From NCBI RefSeq assembly GCF_006716085.1, contig NZ_VFON01000001.1, forward strand, positions 3,162,001 through 3,226,000: a stretch of 64,000 nt of DNA, read 5' to 3'. This stretch comes from Leucobacter komagatae. GTDB lineage: Bacteria > Actinomycetota > Actinomycetes > Actinomycetales > Microbacteriaceae. Positions 1-8,188 of the stretch are shown in pieces (the stretch's first letter is position 1; each line of letters begins with the position of its first letter). The translations under genes and the position numbers were made by a program. The notes under the pieces are model-generated. The model worked only from the letters and a program-made list of their open reading frames with translations. It did not search any database and had not been told where the DNA came from.

Positions 1-44
1 AGCTGAGCGTCTTCGTCTCCGGATTTGCGTTTTTGAGTACTCAT
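1..44 (-). CDS. Clipped 5' end of an unidentified minus-strand gene
   Basis: An ATG at 44 reading leftwards opens a frame of 14 codons without a stop before the window edge; it begins MSTQKRKSGDEDAQ. A GAAGGG sequence lies directly before the ATG, too close to be an ideal ribosome binding site, so the true start could differ. The charged N-terminus fits a regulator or other soluble protein, but no domain is visible. It is divergent from the amino-acid transporter operon, an arrangement common for local regulators. That role is a guess. Confidence 0.35.
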   Translation of the reverse strand, partial: MSTQKRKSGDEDAQ

Positions 45-337
45 CCCTTCGGATGTTACAGGTTTTGAGGCGCTGTGTCTGTACCCAGGATGTAGCGTTA
101 CTGAAATCAAATTGAAGTAAATAAGGCAGGCTTCGAGATTTACTAACGAGGAAATTGGCGGAATTTCGCGGAAATCTGGAGTCGTTGATCGCGATTGGTT
201 CAATTCGCTTGTAGAAATACTGAATTTCATTTACAGTGAATCCATCGACCTTGCGGTCTCCTGAGGAACTCCTCTTGAAAGCGCAGGTGCGTCAACGTAG
301 ACGAAGCCCGGGCCGGGCTCGACCGAAAGGTGGCCGA
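45..337. promoter_or_regulatory. Divergent intergenic region with AT-rich inverted repeat
   Basis: About 290 bases between the clipped minus-strand gene and the transporter operon. It is clearly more AT-rich than its surroundings. At 214-228 there is an inverted repeat with GAAAT and ATTTC arms around a 5-base centre; its core AATACTGAATTTC resembles elements upstream of the surface-protein and flippase genes at about 30.1, 36.1 and 41.8 kb. AATACT could serve as a -10 box for the plus-strand operon. An open frame from ATG 236 reaches the permease, but the GTG at 338 has the better ribosome binding site. Confidence 0.45.
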
Positions 338-1264
338 GTGAAAACCACATCCCCTCCCCACGCCCCAGCGTCGGCTGGAGCAGCACGGGACATCACCCCG
401 TTAGAGATCGTTCCGCTGAAGCGTTACGGACGCATGGTGATCGCGGCCATAGCCGCGCTGCTCGTCGGCGGCCTTGTCTTCGCCCTTGTTACGAGCAAGA
501 ACCTCGACTGGAGCGTCGTTGGGCAGTACCTCTTCGCCCCCGTCATCATCGAGGGCGTCATCCTCACCGTGCAGCTCACGGTCTTGGCGGTGATCATCGG
601 CATCGTTCTCGGCATCGTGCTCGCGCTGATGAAGCTCTCCGACAATAAAGTACTCACCGTGCTTGCCGACCTGTACCTCTGGTTCTTCCGCGGAACCCCT
701 CAGCTCATCCAGCTGATCTTCTGGTTCAACCTGGCCTTTCTTTTCCCGACGATCAGCCTGGGATTTGTGAGTTGGGACACGAACGCGCTCATCACGCCCT
801 TTATTGCCGCGCTCATCGGCCTGAGCCTGAACGAGGGCGCGTACATGGCTGAGATCATTCGAGGCGGCATTCTTGGCGTGCCCAAGGGGCAACGCGAAGC
901 GGCAGTTGCTCTCGGTTTTACGCCGCTGGAGATGATGACAAAGATTATCCTTCCGCAGACTATGCGGATGGTGATTCCGCCCACGGGTAACCAGGCCATC
1001 GCGATGCTCAAGGTCACCTCGCTGGTATCGGTCATCTCGGCTCGGGACTTGCTGACAAACGCCCAGATGATCTACTCGCGGAACTACTACGTCATTGAGC
1101 TGCTCATCGTTGCCTGTGCCTGGTACCTCTTGCTGACCACTGTTGCGACACTGCTGCAGAACCAACTCGAGAAGAAATACGCCGGTCGCAGCGGTAACAC
1201 CGCCGGCCGCGGCAACAACCGGGGCTTGTTCAAGCGCCTCACCCAGATGGGAGCACAACGATGA
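338..1264 (+). CDS. Amino-acid ABC transporter permease (HisM/GlnP family)
   Basis: Membrane subunit of a polar amino-acid importer, 308 residues from this start. The first 35 residues are Pro/Arg-rich and cytoplasmic; several hydrophobic segments follow. The permease signature region of the family (EAA loop) is seen as [20 protein letters not shown], the part that contacts the ATPase. The [10 protein letters not shown] stretch is typical of the HisM/GlnM group. I chose GTG 338 because GAAAGG lies seven bases before it; an in-frame ATG at 236 would add 34 Arg-rich residues unlike the family. The stop overlaps the next start as ATGA, so it is co-translated with the ATPase. Substrate cannot be read from the sequence. 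Confidence 0.92.
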   Translation: MKTTSPPHAPASAGAARDITPLEIVPLKRYGRMVIAAIAALLVGGLVFALVTSKNLDWSVVGQYLFAPVIIEGVILTVQLTVLAVIIGIVLGIVLALMKLSDNKVLTVLADLYLWFFRGTPQLIQLIFWFNLAFLFPTISLGFVSWDTNALITPFIAALIGLSLNEGAYMAEIIRGGILGVPKGQREAAVALGFTPLEMMTKIILPQTMRMVIPPTGNQAIAMLKVTSLVSVISARDLLTNAQMIYSRNYYVIELLIVACAWYLLLTTVATLLQNQLEKKYAGRSGNTAGRGNNRGLFKRLTQMGAQR

Positions 1265-2061
1265 ACGCAGCGGAGCGAGACATGGGCGCAGAACCCACCG
1301 AGCGGCCGATGGTGCAAGCCGTCGAGGTGCGCAAGAGCTTTGGCGGCAACGAGGTGCTTCGCGGCGTGAGCATCGAAGTGCAACGGGGAACGGTGACCGC
1401 ACTCATCGGCCCATCCGGCTCAGGTAAAAGCACGTTTCTCCGGTGCATCAACGATCTCGAGACGTTCGACTCGGGTGACATCCTCGTCGACGGTGAACGC
1501 GTTGCGTATCGGAGAGAGGGCACGAAGGCCTACGAACTCAAGCCGAGAATCGTTGCCAAGCGGCGCGCAAAGCTCGGAATGGTGTTTCAGGGCTTCAACC
1601 TGTTCGGTCACCTCACCGTGCTCGAGAACATCATGATCGCCCCAGTGCAGGTCTTGAAACAAGACAAGCGGGTGGTCGAGCAGCGTGCGCTCGAATTGCT
1701 CCGCAAGGTCGGTCTTGCTGACAAACGCGACGCCTACCCCGACTCGCTCTCGGGCGGCCAGCAGCAGCGCGTCGCGATCGCCCGGGCACTGGCGATGGAG
1801 CCCACGCTCATGCTCTTTGACGAGCCAACCTCCGCCCTCGACCCCGAGACCGTCGGTGAGGTCCTCGAAGTTATGCGAACCCTGGCAAGTGAGGGGATGA
1901 CGATGATTGTCGTTACTCACGAGATCGGGTTTGCTCGCGAGGTGTGTGATCAGGTCGCCTTCCTCGAAGACGGCGTGATCCAAGAGATCGGGCCACCGGA
2001 GCAGGTACTTGACAACCCCACCCACGAACGAACCCAGCGCTTCTTGAGCCGCGTCATCTGA
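1261..2061 (+). CDS. Amino-acid ABC transporter ATP-binding protein (GlnQ/HisP family)
   Basis: Cytoplasmic ATPase that powers the permease before it. Walker [10 protein letters not shown] is at residues 50-58, the Q-loop follows in [17 protein letters not shown], the signature is LSGGQQQR, Walker B is [12 protein letters not shown] and the switch His is in VVTHEIGFA. All catalytic elements are intact. The length of 266 residues is slightly above the usual 240-250 because of a short N-terminal extension; the Met at residue 8 is an alternative start. The ATGA overlap with the permease supports the annotated one. A 79-base gap separates it from the binding-protein gene, giving the order permease, ATPase, binding protein. 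Confidence 0.94.
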   Translation: MNAAERDMGAEPTERPMVQAVEVRKSFGGNEVLRGVSIEVQRGTVTALIGPSGSGKSTFLRCINDLETFDSGDILVDGERVAYRREGTKAYELKPRIVAKRRAKLGMVFQGFNLFGHLTVLENIMIAPVQVLKQDKRVVEQRALELLRKVGLADKRDAYPDSLSGGQQQRVAIARALAMEPTLMLFDEPTSALDPETVGEVLEVMRTLASEGMTMIVVTHEIGFAREVCDQVAFLEDGVIQEIGPPEQVLDNPTHERTQRFLSRVI

Positions 2062-2140
2062 CGCGCGACCAGGGCGCACCTCACCAGCGACTCACCCCAA
2101 CGACGGGGTGAGTCTTGAACCGAACGAGAAAGAACACGCC

Positions 2141-3052
2141 ATGAAACGACATGCAACTTCCCTGGCGATCGCCATCCCGGCGTTCGTAGCCGCGAGCCTT
2201 GCGCTCTCGGCATGCGCTCCAGCGGGAGCATCCGCAGACAAAGAAGCGGCTCCGGTTGACTCCGCAGCCGTTGTCGAGGAGATCCGTGCGATGCTGCCCG
2301 ACAGCATCTTGAGTTCGAACACCATCAAAGTGGTGACTGACCCGTCACAGGCTCCGTATGAATTCACCGACGACGACGACAACATTGTCGGAATCAACCC
2401 CGACCTTGCGGCCGAGGTTGCGGGCGTGCTCGGAGTCAAGCTCGAATGGTCGCGCGCAGACTTCGGGGGCCTGATTACGGGCGTCGCAACAAAACGCTAC
2501 GACATGATGAGTGAGGCGATGTGGGACACGGAGCAGCGCCGCGAACAGATCGACTTCGTAGACAACCTCATCTCGGCGAACAACATTGTTGTTGCGAAGG
2601 GCAACCCGCTTGGCATCAAGGACCTGCCAGACCTGTGCGGTAAGAACGTCTCCACGCTTGAGGGGAGCATGATGGTCGAACTCTTTGAAGAGTTCCAGCC
2701 GAAGTGCGGCAGCGATCCCATTAACGTGCTCATCGCGCCGACGACGGCCGACCAGCTGCTCTGGCTGTCGACCGGGCGCGCTGTCGCGACCATCGCGAAC
2801 CCGATCGTCACCGAGTTCGGCATCGAGCAGGGCACCGCGCGTGACATCGAGGTGGTTCCCGGCGAGGGCTACCTCAGCAACAACTACGGATGGGCCTTCC
2901 ACAAAGACAACGTCGAGCTCCGTGATGCCATCGCCGCAGCGATTCAGCACCTGATCGACACCGGCGTGTACGGCGAGGTAATGGACAAGTGGAACGTTTC
3001 GGACAACAGCCGCCTCGCGCAGGTCGAGATCAACAGCGAGATTGTGAAATGA
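2141..3052 (+). CDS. Amino-acid ABC transporter substrate-binding lipoprotein
   Basis: Extracytoplasmic binding protein (SBP_bac_3 type) of 303 residues. A Lys/Arg-containing start, a hydrophobic stretch and a lipobox LSAC with Cys25 predict lipid anchoring to the outer face of the membrane. The family-typical opening of the ligand domain (VVTDPSQAPYEFTDDDDNIVGINPDLA) follows from about residue 67, with AAEVAGVLGVKLEW next. I placed the start at ATG 2141 because it gives a canonical lipoprotein signal; a frame from 2108 adds 11 polar residues. The stop TGA overlaps the next start, so transporter and hydrolase genes are translationally coupled. Confidence 0.92.
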   Translation: MKRHATSLAIAIPAFVAASLALSACAPAGASADKEAAPVDSAAVVEEIRAMLPDSILSSNTIKVVTDPSQAPYEFTDDDDNIVGINPDLAAEVAGVLGVKLEWSRADFGGLITGVATKRYDMMSEAMWDTEQRREQIDFVDNLISANNIVVAKGNPLGIKDLPDLCGKNVSTLEGSMMVELFEEFQPKCGSDPINVLIAPTTADQLLWLSTGRAVATIANPIVTEFGIEQGTARDIEVVPGEGYLSNNYGWAFHKDNVELRDAIAAAIQHLIDTGVYGEVMDKWNVSDNSRLAQVEINSEIVK

Positions 3053-3981
3053 CCACGGATACGCAAGATCTCGGCCCCTACGGCCGCATGTACGAACTCG
3101 CTCCTGACGCGACGATGGCCGGGTCGGTCGTACCGGGGCGCGAGTTCACCGTGCACACGCTTGACTCGTCCGGCGGTCAGATCCGCACCGATGTCGACTA
3201 CGGCGAGCTTGATGCAAGCAAGTTCTTTCCGGTCGTTGGCCCGGTAGAGGTCGTCGGTGTGGAACGGGGAGATGTCGTCGAGATCGAGATTCTCGACATG
3301 GATCTTGACCCAGTCGCACACACGTGGACCAGGTCAGGCCTGGGGCTCCTCGGGCAGGATCGGTTCGCGGTGATGGCCGTCGACACGGCCACGCTCGAGC
3401 TCAGGCCGGGCGGACCGGGCACGCCGCTGCTCGCGGCAGCGCAGCCCAAAGCGCACGTCGGGGCGCTCGGGCTACTCACCGACTCGGTCGAGCCGGCGCG
3501 CACGCTCGGGCACTATGGCGGAAACATCGATTTCAGCGCGGTCGGCGTTGGCGCGAAACTGTGGATCACCGCGTCCGTGCCGGGCGGCGGTTTCTTCATC
3601 GGCGACGTGCACGCGACGATCGGCGACGGAGAGGTGTGCGGTACCGGCGCGGAAACCGGCGCTTCGGTCTCATTGCGGCTGAACCGGCTCGCGGGCGTCG
3701 GGTCGATCCTGCCGACCGTGGAAGACATCGATGGCCGGCTCTGGGTTATCGGCGTCGGCGCCTCCGTCGAGGAGGCGCTGAAGGAGGCGACCGCTTACTG
3801 TGTGGCCAAGGTCGCCGAACACTCGGGAATCAGCAAGGATGAGGCGTACCTCTCGGTCGGGCTGCTCTTGAACGTGAAAGTTTGCCAGGTCGTGAACCCG
3901 CGAACAAGCGTCGCGGTCTCGCTCGATGGCGGGCTCGACCGCGTGCTTCGGGTCGTAGATTCGAATCAGACGACTGCGTAG
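3049..3981 (+). CDS. Acetamidase/formamidase family amidase
   Basis: Predicted cytoplasmic hydrolase of small amides, releasing ammonia (FmdA/AmdA family), 310 residues. The family block GDVHATIGDGEVCGTGAE is at residues 185-202, preceded by the conserved Gly-Gly-Asn region (HYGGNIDF) and the VPGGGFFIGD turn. The start ATG overlaps the lipoprotein's stop, so its substrate is probably brought in by that transporter. A phosphotriesterase-family enzyme follows in the same operon. The family hydrolyses formamide and acetamide in characterised members; relatives act on other amides, so the true substrate here, perhaps an amino-acid amide or an imported amide-containing compound, is open. Confidence 0.85.
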   Translation: MTTDTQDLGPYGRMYELAPDATMAGSVVPGREFTVHTLDSSGGQIRTDVDYGELDASKFFPVVGPVEVVGVERGDVVEIEILDMDLDPVAHTWTRSGLGLLGQDRFAVMAVDTATLELRPGGPGTPLLAAAQPKAHVGALGLLTDSVEPARTLGHYGGNIDFSAVGVGAKLWITASVPGGGFFIGDVHATIGDGEVCGTGAETGASVSLRLNRLAGVGSILPTVEDIDGRLWVIGVGASVEEALKEATAYCVAKVAEHSGISKDEAYLSVGLLLNVKVCQVVNPRTSVAVSLDGGLDRVLRVVDSNQTTA

Positions 3982-3996
3982 GCGAAAGGAACCCTA

Positions 3997-4950
3997 GTGA
4001 ACCTCAGAACCGTGCTGGGTGACGTGAGCGTTGAACTCGTCGACCGGGTACTGCCGCACGAGCACCTGCTCTGCGACTTCAGCCCAGTGACGGGCGACCG
4101 CAACCACATCTTCAACAACCCGGCGCTCGCCGTGCGCGAACTCGGATACATGAACGAGGACGTGCCGCCCGCCCAAGGCGCACAGCACGCCATCGTCGAG
4201 GTGACGCTTCGTGACCTGGGGCGGGACCCTGAGGGGATGCGCCGAATCTCGCGGGAGTCAGGCACGCACGTGGTCATGGGTACGGGTTGGTACCTCGAAC
4301 CGTACTACCCGAAGCAGGTGTACGAGATCTCCGCCGAGCGGCATGCTGCGCAGATGATTGAAGAGATCGAGGAGGGCGTGCTCGCCGCAGACGGGACACG
4401 GATTCGCGCCGGTGTTATCGGCGAAATCGGCACGCACGGGAGCACGCTTTCGCCCGCTGAAGAACGCGTGCTGCGCGCGGCCGGACGTGCCTCGAACGCC
4501 ACCGGGGCCGCGGTCACGACGCACGCCTTCATGTACCCGACCGGCGTCGACCAGCTGAGCATTCTCGAAGAGGAGGGGGTCGACCCGCGCCGCATCGCCA
4601 TTGGGCACGTCGACACCTTCCTCGACCATGCATATCTCACTGGGCTGCTCAACAGGGGCGTCTACCTGCAGTTCGATACGTGCGGGCGTGAACACCTCAT
4701 GCCAGACAGTCTGCGCGTCGAGATGCTCGTGCGTCTCATTGACGAGGGCTGGGTCGACTCCCTCCTCATCTCAAGTGATCGCTGCCACATGACCGACCTG
4801 AAGATTCGCGGCGGCCTCGGCTATTCGTGGGCGATTGCGGGCTTCTGTGATCTGCTTCGCTCCGCGGGAGTCGCTGAGTCGGCCGTGAGTCAGCTCACGA
4901 GAGAGAACCCGCTGCGGCTACTCACTGGAGTGCGATCCGCGAATGTGTAA
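3997..4950 (+). CDS. Phosphotriesterase-family metal-dependent hydrolase
   Basis: Amidohydrolase-superfamily TIM barrel of 317 residues. The first metal-binding pair is His21 and His23 in LPHEHLLCDF; the bridging ligand position is Glu143 in VIGEIGTHG, rather than carboxylated lysine. Further metal-ligand regions appear as TTHAF, IGHVDTF and LISSDRCH. This is the php/lactonase-like branch, whose members are usually lactonases or uncharacterised hydrolases rather than true organophosphate hydrolases. GTG 3997 is the start, with GAAAGGA six bases before it and 15 bases after the amidase stop. Its position at the end of a transporter-amidase operon suggests a second hydrolysis, for example ring opening, but that is inference. 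Confidence 0.85.
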   Translation: MNLRTVLGDVSVELVDRVLPHEHLLCDFSPVTGDRNHIFNNPALAVRELGYMNEDVPPAQGAQHAIVEVTLRDLGRDPEGMRRISRESGTHVVMGTGWYLEPYYPKQVYEISAERHAAQMIEEIEEGVLAADGTRIRAGVIGEIGTHGSTLSPAEERVLRAAGRASNATGAAVTTHAFMYPTGVDQLSILEEEGVDPRRIAIGHVDTFLDHAYLTGLLNRGVYLQFDTCGREHLMPDSLRVEMLVRLIDEGWVDSLLISSDRCHMTDLKIRGGLGYSWAIAGFCDLLRSAGVAESAVSQLTRENPLRLLTGVRSANV

Positions 4951-4957
4951 CCAGGGC

Positions 4958-4992
4958 CGTTGCGTGGCTGAGCATCATTCTGCCGCGCAACG
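4958..4992. terminator. Weak hairpin after the first operon
   Basis: Arms CGTTGCGTGGC and GCCGCGCAACG pair over about 11 positions (one G-T wobble) around a 13-base loop, shortly after the phosphotriesterase stop. There is no T-run, so termination strength is uncertain. Confidence 0.35.
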
Positions 4993-5069
4993 CCGGGTGC
5001 GCGGCCCGCGGGCGCGCCTGTTTGCCTGCCCAGGCCCCTCGTTCAGCCAGCGCCTGTACTCTCAGCAAT

Positions 5070-5516
5070 ATGAGTACCCGGCGCGCACTTGCAGGTAATC
5101 CCGTAGCCCCCGCGACGCCCCCGGTGCCCGCGGACGTCACGGAAGCCTTTGCGGCGCTGCCGGAGGCGTTGGTGAGTCGCCTCAGTCTCGTGCGCGAACT
5201 CGTCTTCGAGGTCGCGGCTACCCTACCCGAGTGCGGTGGGCTTGAGGAATACCTCGCCTGGGGGCAGCCGAGCTATCGCCCGCTTCGCCCCAGAGTGGGC
5301 ACCGCGGTGCGGCTCGGCGTGCACGAGGGGGAGCGCCCCGCACTTTTTGTGCACTGCGGCACGTCACTCATCTCGGATGCGCGAAGCTTCGCGAGTGAGC
5401 TCGAGTTCTCGGGCAAACGCGCTGTGCTGCTGCCCCTGAGCGGGCCCCTCCCAGTAGACGAACTGCGTGCGTTCGTGGGCCTCGCTCTCACCTACTACGC
5501 TGGTCGTTCAGCCTAA
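5070..5516 (+). CDS. DUF1801 domain protein
   Basis: Small soluble protein of 148 residues matching the DUF1801 (YdhG-like) fold: a helical start (VPADVTEAFAALPEALVSRL), the EYLAWGQPSYRP stretch, then a beta-rich core with ALFVHCGTSLI and a C-terminal helix. The function of the family is not established. Start ATG 5070 was chosen over an in-frame ATG at 5022 because it begins just after a TACTCT-like -10 sequence (about 5057-5062), compatible with a leaderless or very short leader mRNA. It lies alone between two operons and has its own terminator. Confidence 0.75.
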   Translation: MSTRRALAGNPVAPATPPVPADVTEAFAALPEALVSRLSLVRELVFEVAATLPECGGLEEYLAWGQPSYRPLRPRVGTAVRLGVHEGERPALFVHCGTSLISDARSFASELEFSGKRAVLLPLSGPLPVDELRAFVGLALTYYAGRSA

Positions 5517-5604
5517 GCCGATCCGCCCAAGCCGGGAAACTCCGCGCCGCGACGGGCCCATTCGGGTGGCCTGTGCGTGCGATGTTGAGCGCCAATCTCC
5601 GCGG

Positions 5605-5639
5605 GGGCGGGCCGCGTTGTCACCGCCCGCCCGTTTATT
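5605..5639 (+). terminator. Rho-independent terminator after the DUF1801 gene
   Basis: GGGCGGGC and GCCCGCCC form an 8-bp GC stem with a 12-base loop, followed by GTTTATTC. It separates the DUF1801 gene from the next operon. Confidence 0.6.
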
Positions 5640-5774
5640 CCTTCGTGACGAACCGTGTCGAAGTGTGACGGAATCGGACACGAACATCGCCGTCGGCCCG
5701 TAACAATACTTTCTCTTTAGTTATGTCTCCCATTAGATTCTGTCCAAGTTGTTGGGCTGAATCACAGCCCACGA

Positions 5775-6797
5775 ATGGGCAGGGAGCGTGGCGAAGTGGG
5801 AACACGGACAACAATCGTTGGGGGAAGCGGGGCACCGCCGCACGCCGAGGGCGGCCAGCCCGAAGCGCCAGCACCCCGCGGGCGGTCCCAGGGCGAGCCC
5901 GCGATCGAGCTCGCCGGCCACCGGGTCTCGCGGGTCGCGTTCGGCGCGGCCCGGCTCACGGCCGGCGACGGCTGGGGCACCCCGGCTGACCCCGAGGCCG
6001 CGAAAGATCTGCTGCTTGCCGCCGTCGACGCCGGCTTCAGCTACGTCGACACCGCCGACGCGCTCGGCCCCGGCGTCAGCGAGCGCCTCATCGGCGAGGC
6101 CATTGGTAACCGCGCAGACGTGCTCGTCGCGACGAAGGTCGGCATGCTCCGCCCCTCGGCCGACGCGTGGGGTGTGCTCGGCCGGCCCGACTACCTGCGG
6201 CAGCAGATTCAGTTGAGCCTGCAGCGGCTGCGCCGCGACCGCATCGACCTGCTGTACCTCCACCGCATCGACCCGACCGTGCCGCTCGCCGATCAGTTCG
6301 GGGCGCTCCAGGACGCGCGCGACCGCGGTGACGTCGGCGCGATCGGCGTGAGCGAGCCCGCCGCCGCGCAGCTCGACGCGGTGCTCGAGCTCGAGCCGGG
6401 CCTCGCCGCCGTGCAGAGCCTGTTCAACGTTGCGGCGAGGCAGAACGGCGAGATCGCCGCGCGCCTGGAGCGGCTCGGGATCCCGTTTGTCGCGTACTGG
6501 CCGCTCATCGGCCGCGGGCTCAGGGCCGAGCACAAGCGCCCGCTGTTCGCCGAGCTTAAGCGCATCGGGCAGACCGTCGGCCTGAGCGCGCACCAGCTCA
6601 GCCTCGCCTGGATCTTCTCTGCGCACCCGAACGCGCTCGCCGTCGCGGGATCGCGCTCACTCATCCATCTCGTGCAGAACCAGCAGGCCGCGGGCACGCG
6701 ACTGGACTCCTGCGTCAGCTCCGAGGTCGAGGCCGCCGTCCAGGCGGTGCTCGGAGACACCCCATTCGACCCACGCTTCCCCGAGGAGAACTCATGA
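5775..6797 (+). CDS. Aldo/keto reductase family protein lacking the catalytic Tyr
   Basis: First gene of the scavenging operon, 340 residues. The barrel is recognisable from about residue 47 (HRVSRVAFGAARLT) and carries the Asp of VDTAD, the Lys of VATKVG and the His of LYLHRID. At the tetrad Tyr position the motif reads TADALGPGVSE, with Leu97 where the family has Tyr. It may therefore be a non-catalytic or altered enzyme, or use another acid. The first 45 residues are Gly/Pro-rich and may not be translated: GTG 5796, with AGGGAG nine bases upstream, is a good alternative start. Its stop overlaps the next gene as ATGA. Confidence 0.85.
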   Translation: MGRERGEVGTRTTIVGGSGAPPHAEGGQPEAPAPRGRSQGEPAIELAGHRVSRVAFGAARLTAGDGWGTPADPEAAKDLLLAAVDAGFSYVDTADALGPGVSERLIGEAIGNRADVLVATKVGMLRPSADAWGVLGRPDYLRQQIQLSLQRLRRDRIDLLYLHRIDPTVPLADQFGALQDARDRGDVGAIGVSEPAAAQLDAVLELEPGLAAVQSLFNVAARQNGEIAARLERLGIPFVAYWPLIGRGLRAEHKRPLFAELKRIGQTVGLSAHQLSLAWIFSAHPNALAVAGSRSLIHLVQNQQAAGTRLDSCVSSEVEAAVQAVLGDTPFDPRFPEENS

Positions 6798-8188
6798 CCA
6801 CCACCGCACCCACCGCCGCACAGCCCCGCACTGCGCAGCCCCGCACAGGCACCGACCCGCTTGCGACCTACCTCGCCCACGCCGAGGCGGAACAGGCGCT
6901 CGGCGGCCACGCGGGCGGCGAACCAGGAGCAGGATCGGCCGAGGGCCTCACCGCCGCAAGCCCGTTCGCCGGCGCACCGGAGGCCGTGCACGGCAGGATC
7001 GCCGACAGCGTCGAGGCGGCCCGAGACGATCTGCGCGCCCTCGCGGTCGCGCTCTTCGAAGACCCGGAGGTCGGGTTCGAGGAGCACCGGAGCGTCGCCC
7101 GCATCGCCGAGCTGCTCGCTTCCGGCGGCCACCAGGTCGAGACCGGGTCGTTCGGGCTGCCGACAGCGTTCCGCGCGAGCGTCGGGACGGGAGCGCCGCA
7201 CTTCGCGATCGTCGCCGAGTACGACGCGCTTCCGGGCATCGGGCACGCCTGCGGCCACAACATCATCGCCGCGGTCGCGGCGGGCGCCTTCGCAGCCCTC
7301 GCGCCCGAGGTCGCCGCGCTCGGCGGCAGGCTGAGCATCATCGGCACGCCGGCCGAAGAGGGCGGCGGGGGCAAAGAACACGTGCTGCGCGCGGGCGGCT
7401 TCGACGGCGTCGACGCGGCCGGGATGGTTCACCCGTCGGTCGGCTCCGAAGTCTCGCCGATCTACGGCTCGGGCACGAGCGGCGTGCGGCGGCTGCGGGT
7501 GCGCTACCACGGGCGCGCGGGGCACGCTGCGGCAAGCCCGCACCTCGGGCTCAACGCGCTCGACGCCGTTGTCACCGCGTATCAGTCGATCGCGCAGCTG
7601 CGCCAGCACATCCTGCCGATCGACCGCATCCACGGCATCATCACGAACGGCGGCACCGCAGCGAACGTGGTGCCCGACCTCACCGAGGCCGAGTTCCTCG
7701 TCCGCTCGAGCGAGATCGACACGCTCAAGGTGCTCACGGAGCGCGTCATCGACGCGCTCGAGGCGGCCGCGCTCGCGACGGGCACGACCGCCGAGATCGA
7801 CGTCGACTTCGAGCCGCCGTACCTGCCGCTGAAGCCGAACGTGCTGCTCACGAAGCACTGGGCCAGGCGCCTCGAGGCCCGCGGCCGCGCTGTCCCGCTG
7901 ACGCCCGCGCGGGTCAGGCTCGGCGGCCCGTCGACCGACATGGGCAACGTGAGCTGGGCGATCCCGGCGGTGCACCCGGCGCTCGGCCTCGGCGGCCCGG
8001 CCGACGTGGCGCCGCACAACGCTGCCTTCGCGGCATCCACGGTCGAGCCTCCGGCGATTGACGCGCTGGTCGACGCCGCGATCGCGCTCGCGGGTCTCGC
8101 CGCCGACTACCTCGCCGACGGCGGGCTGCGGGCCGCGGTGCGCGAAGAGTTCGACGCGAACGGCGGCGCCAGGCGGTGGACGTCGTGA
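6794..8188 (+). CDS. M20 family metallo-amidohydrolase (PM20D2/AbgB-like)
   Basis: Predicted zinc-dependent amidase/deacylase of 464 residues. Metal-binding and catalytic blocks are present: GHACGHN at residues 150-156, the Glu pair in AEEGGGGKE at 188-189, and the MVHPSVG region. The first 60 residues are low-complexity Ala/Thr/Pro-rich. M20D members cleave N-acyl or amide bonds of amino-acid conjugates, aminobenzoyl-glutamate or dipeptides. Being in one operon with a peptide-type importer and flavin monooxygenases, it most likely removes an acyl group or cleaves an amide of the imported compound. Overlaps both neighbours, so it is translationally coupled. Confidence 0.88.
   Translation: MTTTAPTAAQPRTAQPRTGTDPLATYLAHAEAEQALGGHAGGEPGAGSAEGLTAASPFAGAPEAVHGRIADSVEAARDDLRALAVALFEDPEVGFEEHRSVARIAELLASGGHQVETGSFGLPTAFRASVGTGAPHFAIVAEYDALPGIGHACGHNIIAAVAAGAFAALAPEVAALGGRLSIIGTPAEEGGGGKEHVLRAGGFDGVDAAGMVHPSVGSEVSPIYGSGTSGVRRLRVRYHGRAGHAAASPHLGLNALDAVVTAYQSIAQLRQHILPIDRIHGIITNGGTAANVVPDLTEAEFLVRSSEIDTLKVLTERVIDALEAAALATGTTAEIDVDFEPPYLPLKPNVLLTKHWARRLEARGRAVPLTPARVRLGGPSTDMGNVSWAIPAVHPALGLGGPADVAPHNAAFAASTVEPPAIDALVDAAIALAGLAADYLADGGLRAAVREEFDANGGARRWTS

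Noticed and set aside
236..337. Longer N-terminus for the amino-acid permease from ATG 236
   Set aside because: The extra 34 residues are Arg/Pro-rich without similarity to the family, and GTG 338 has a proper ribosome binding site.
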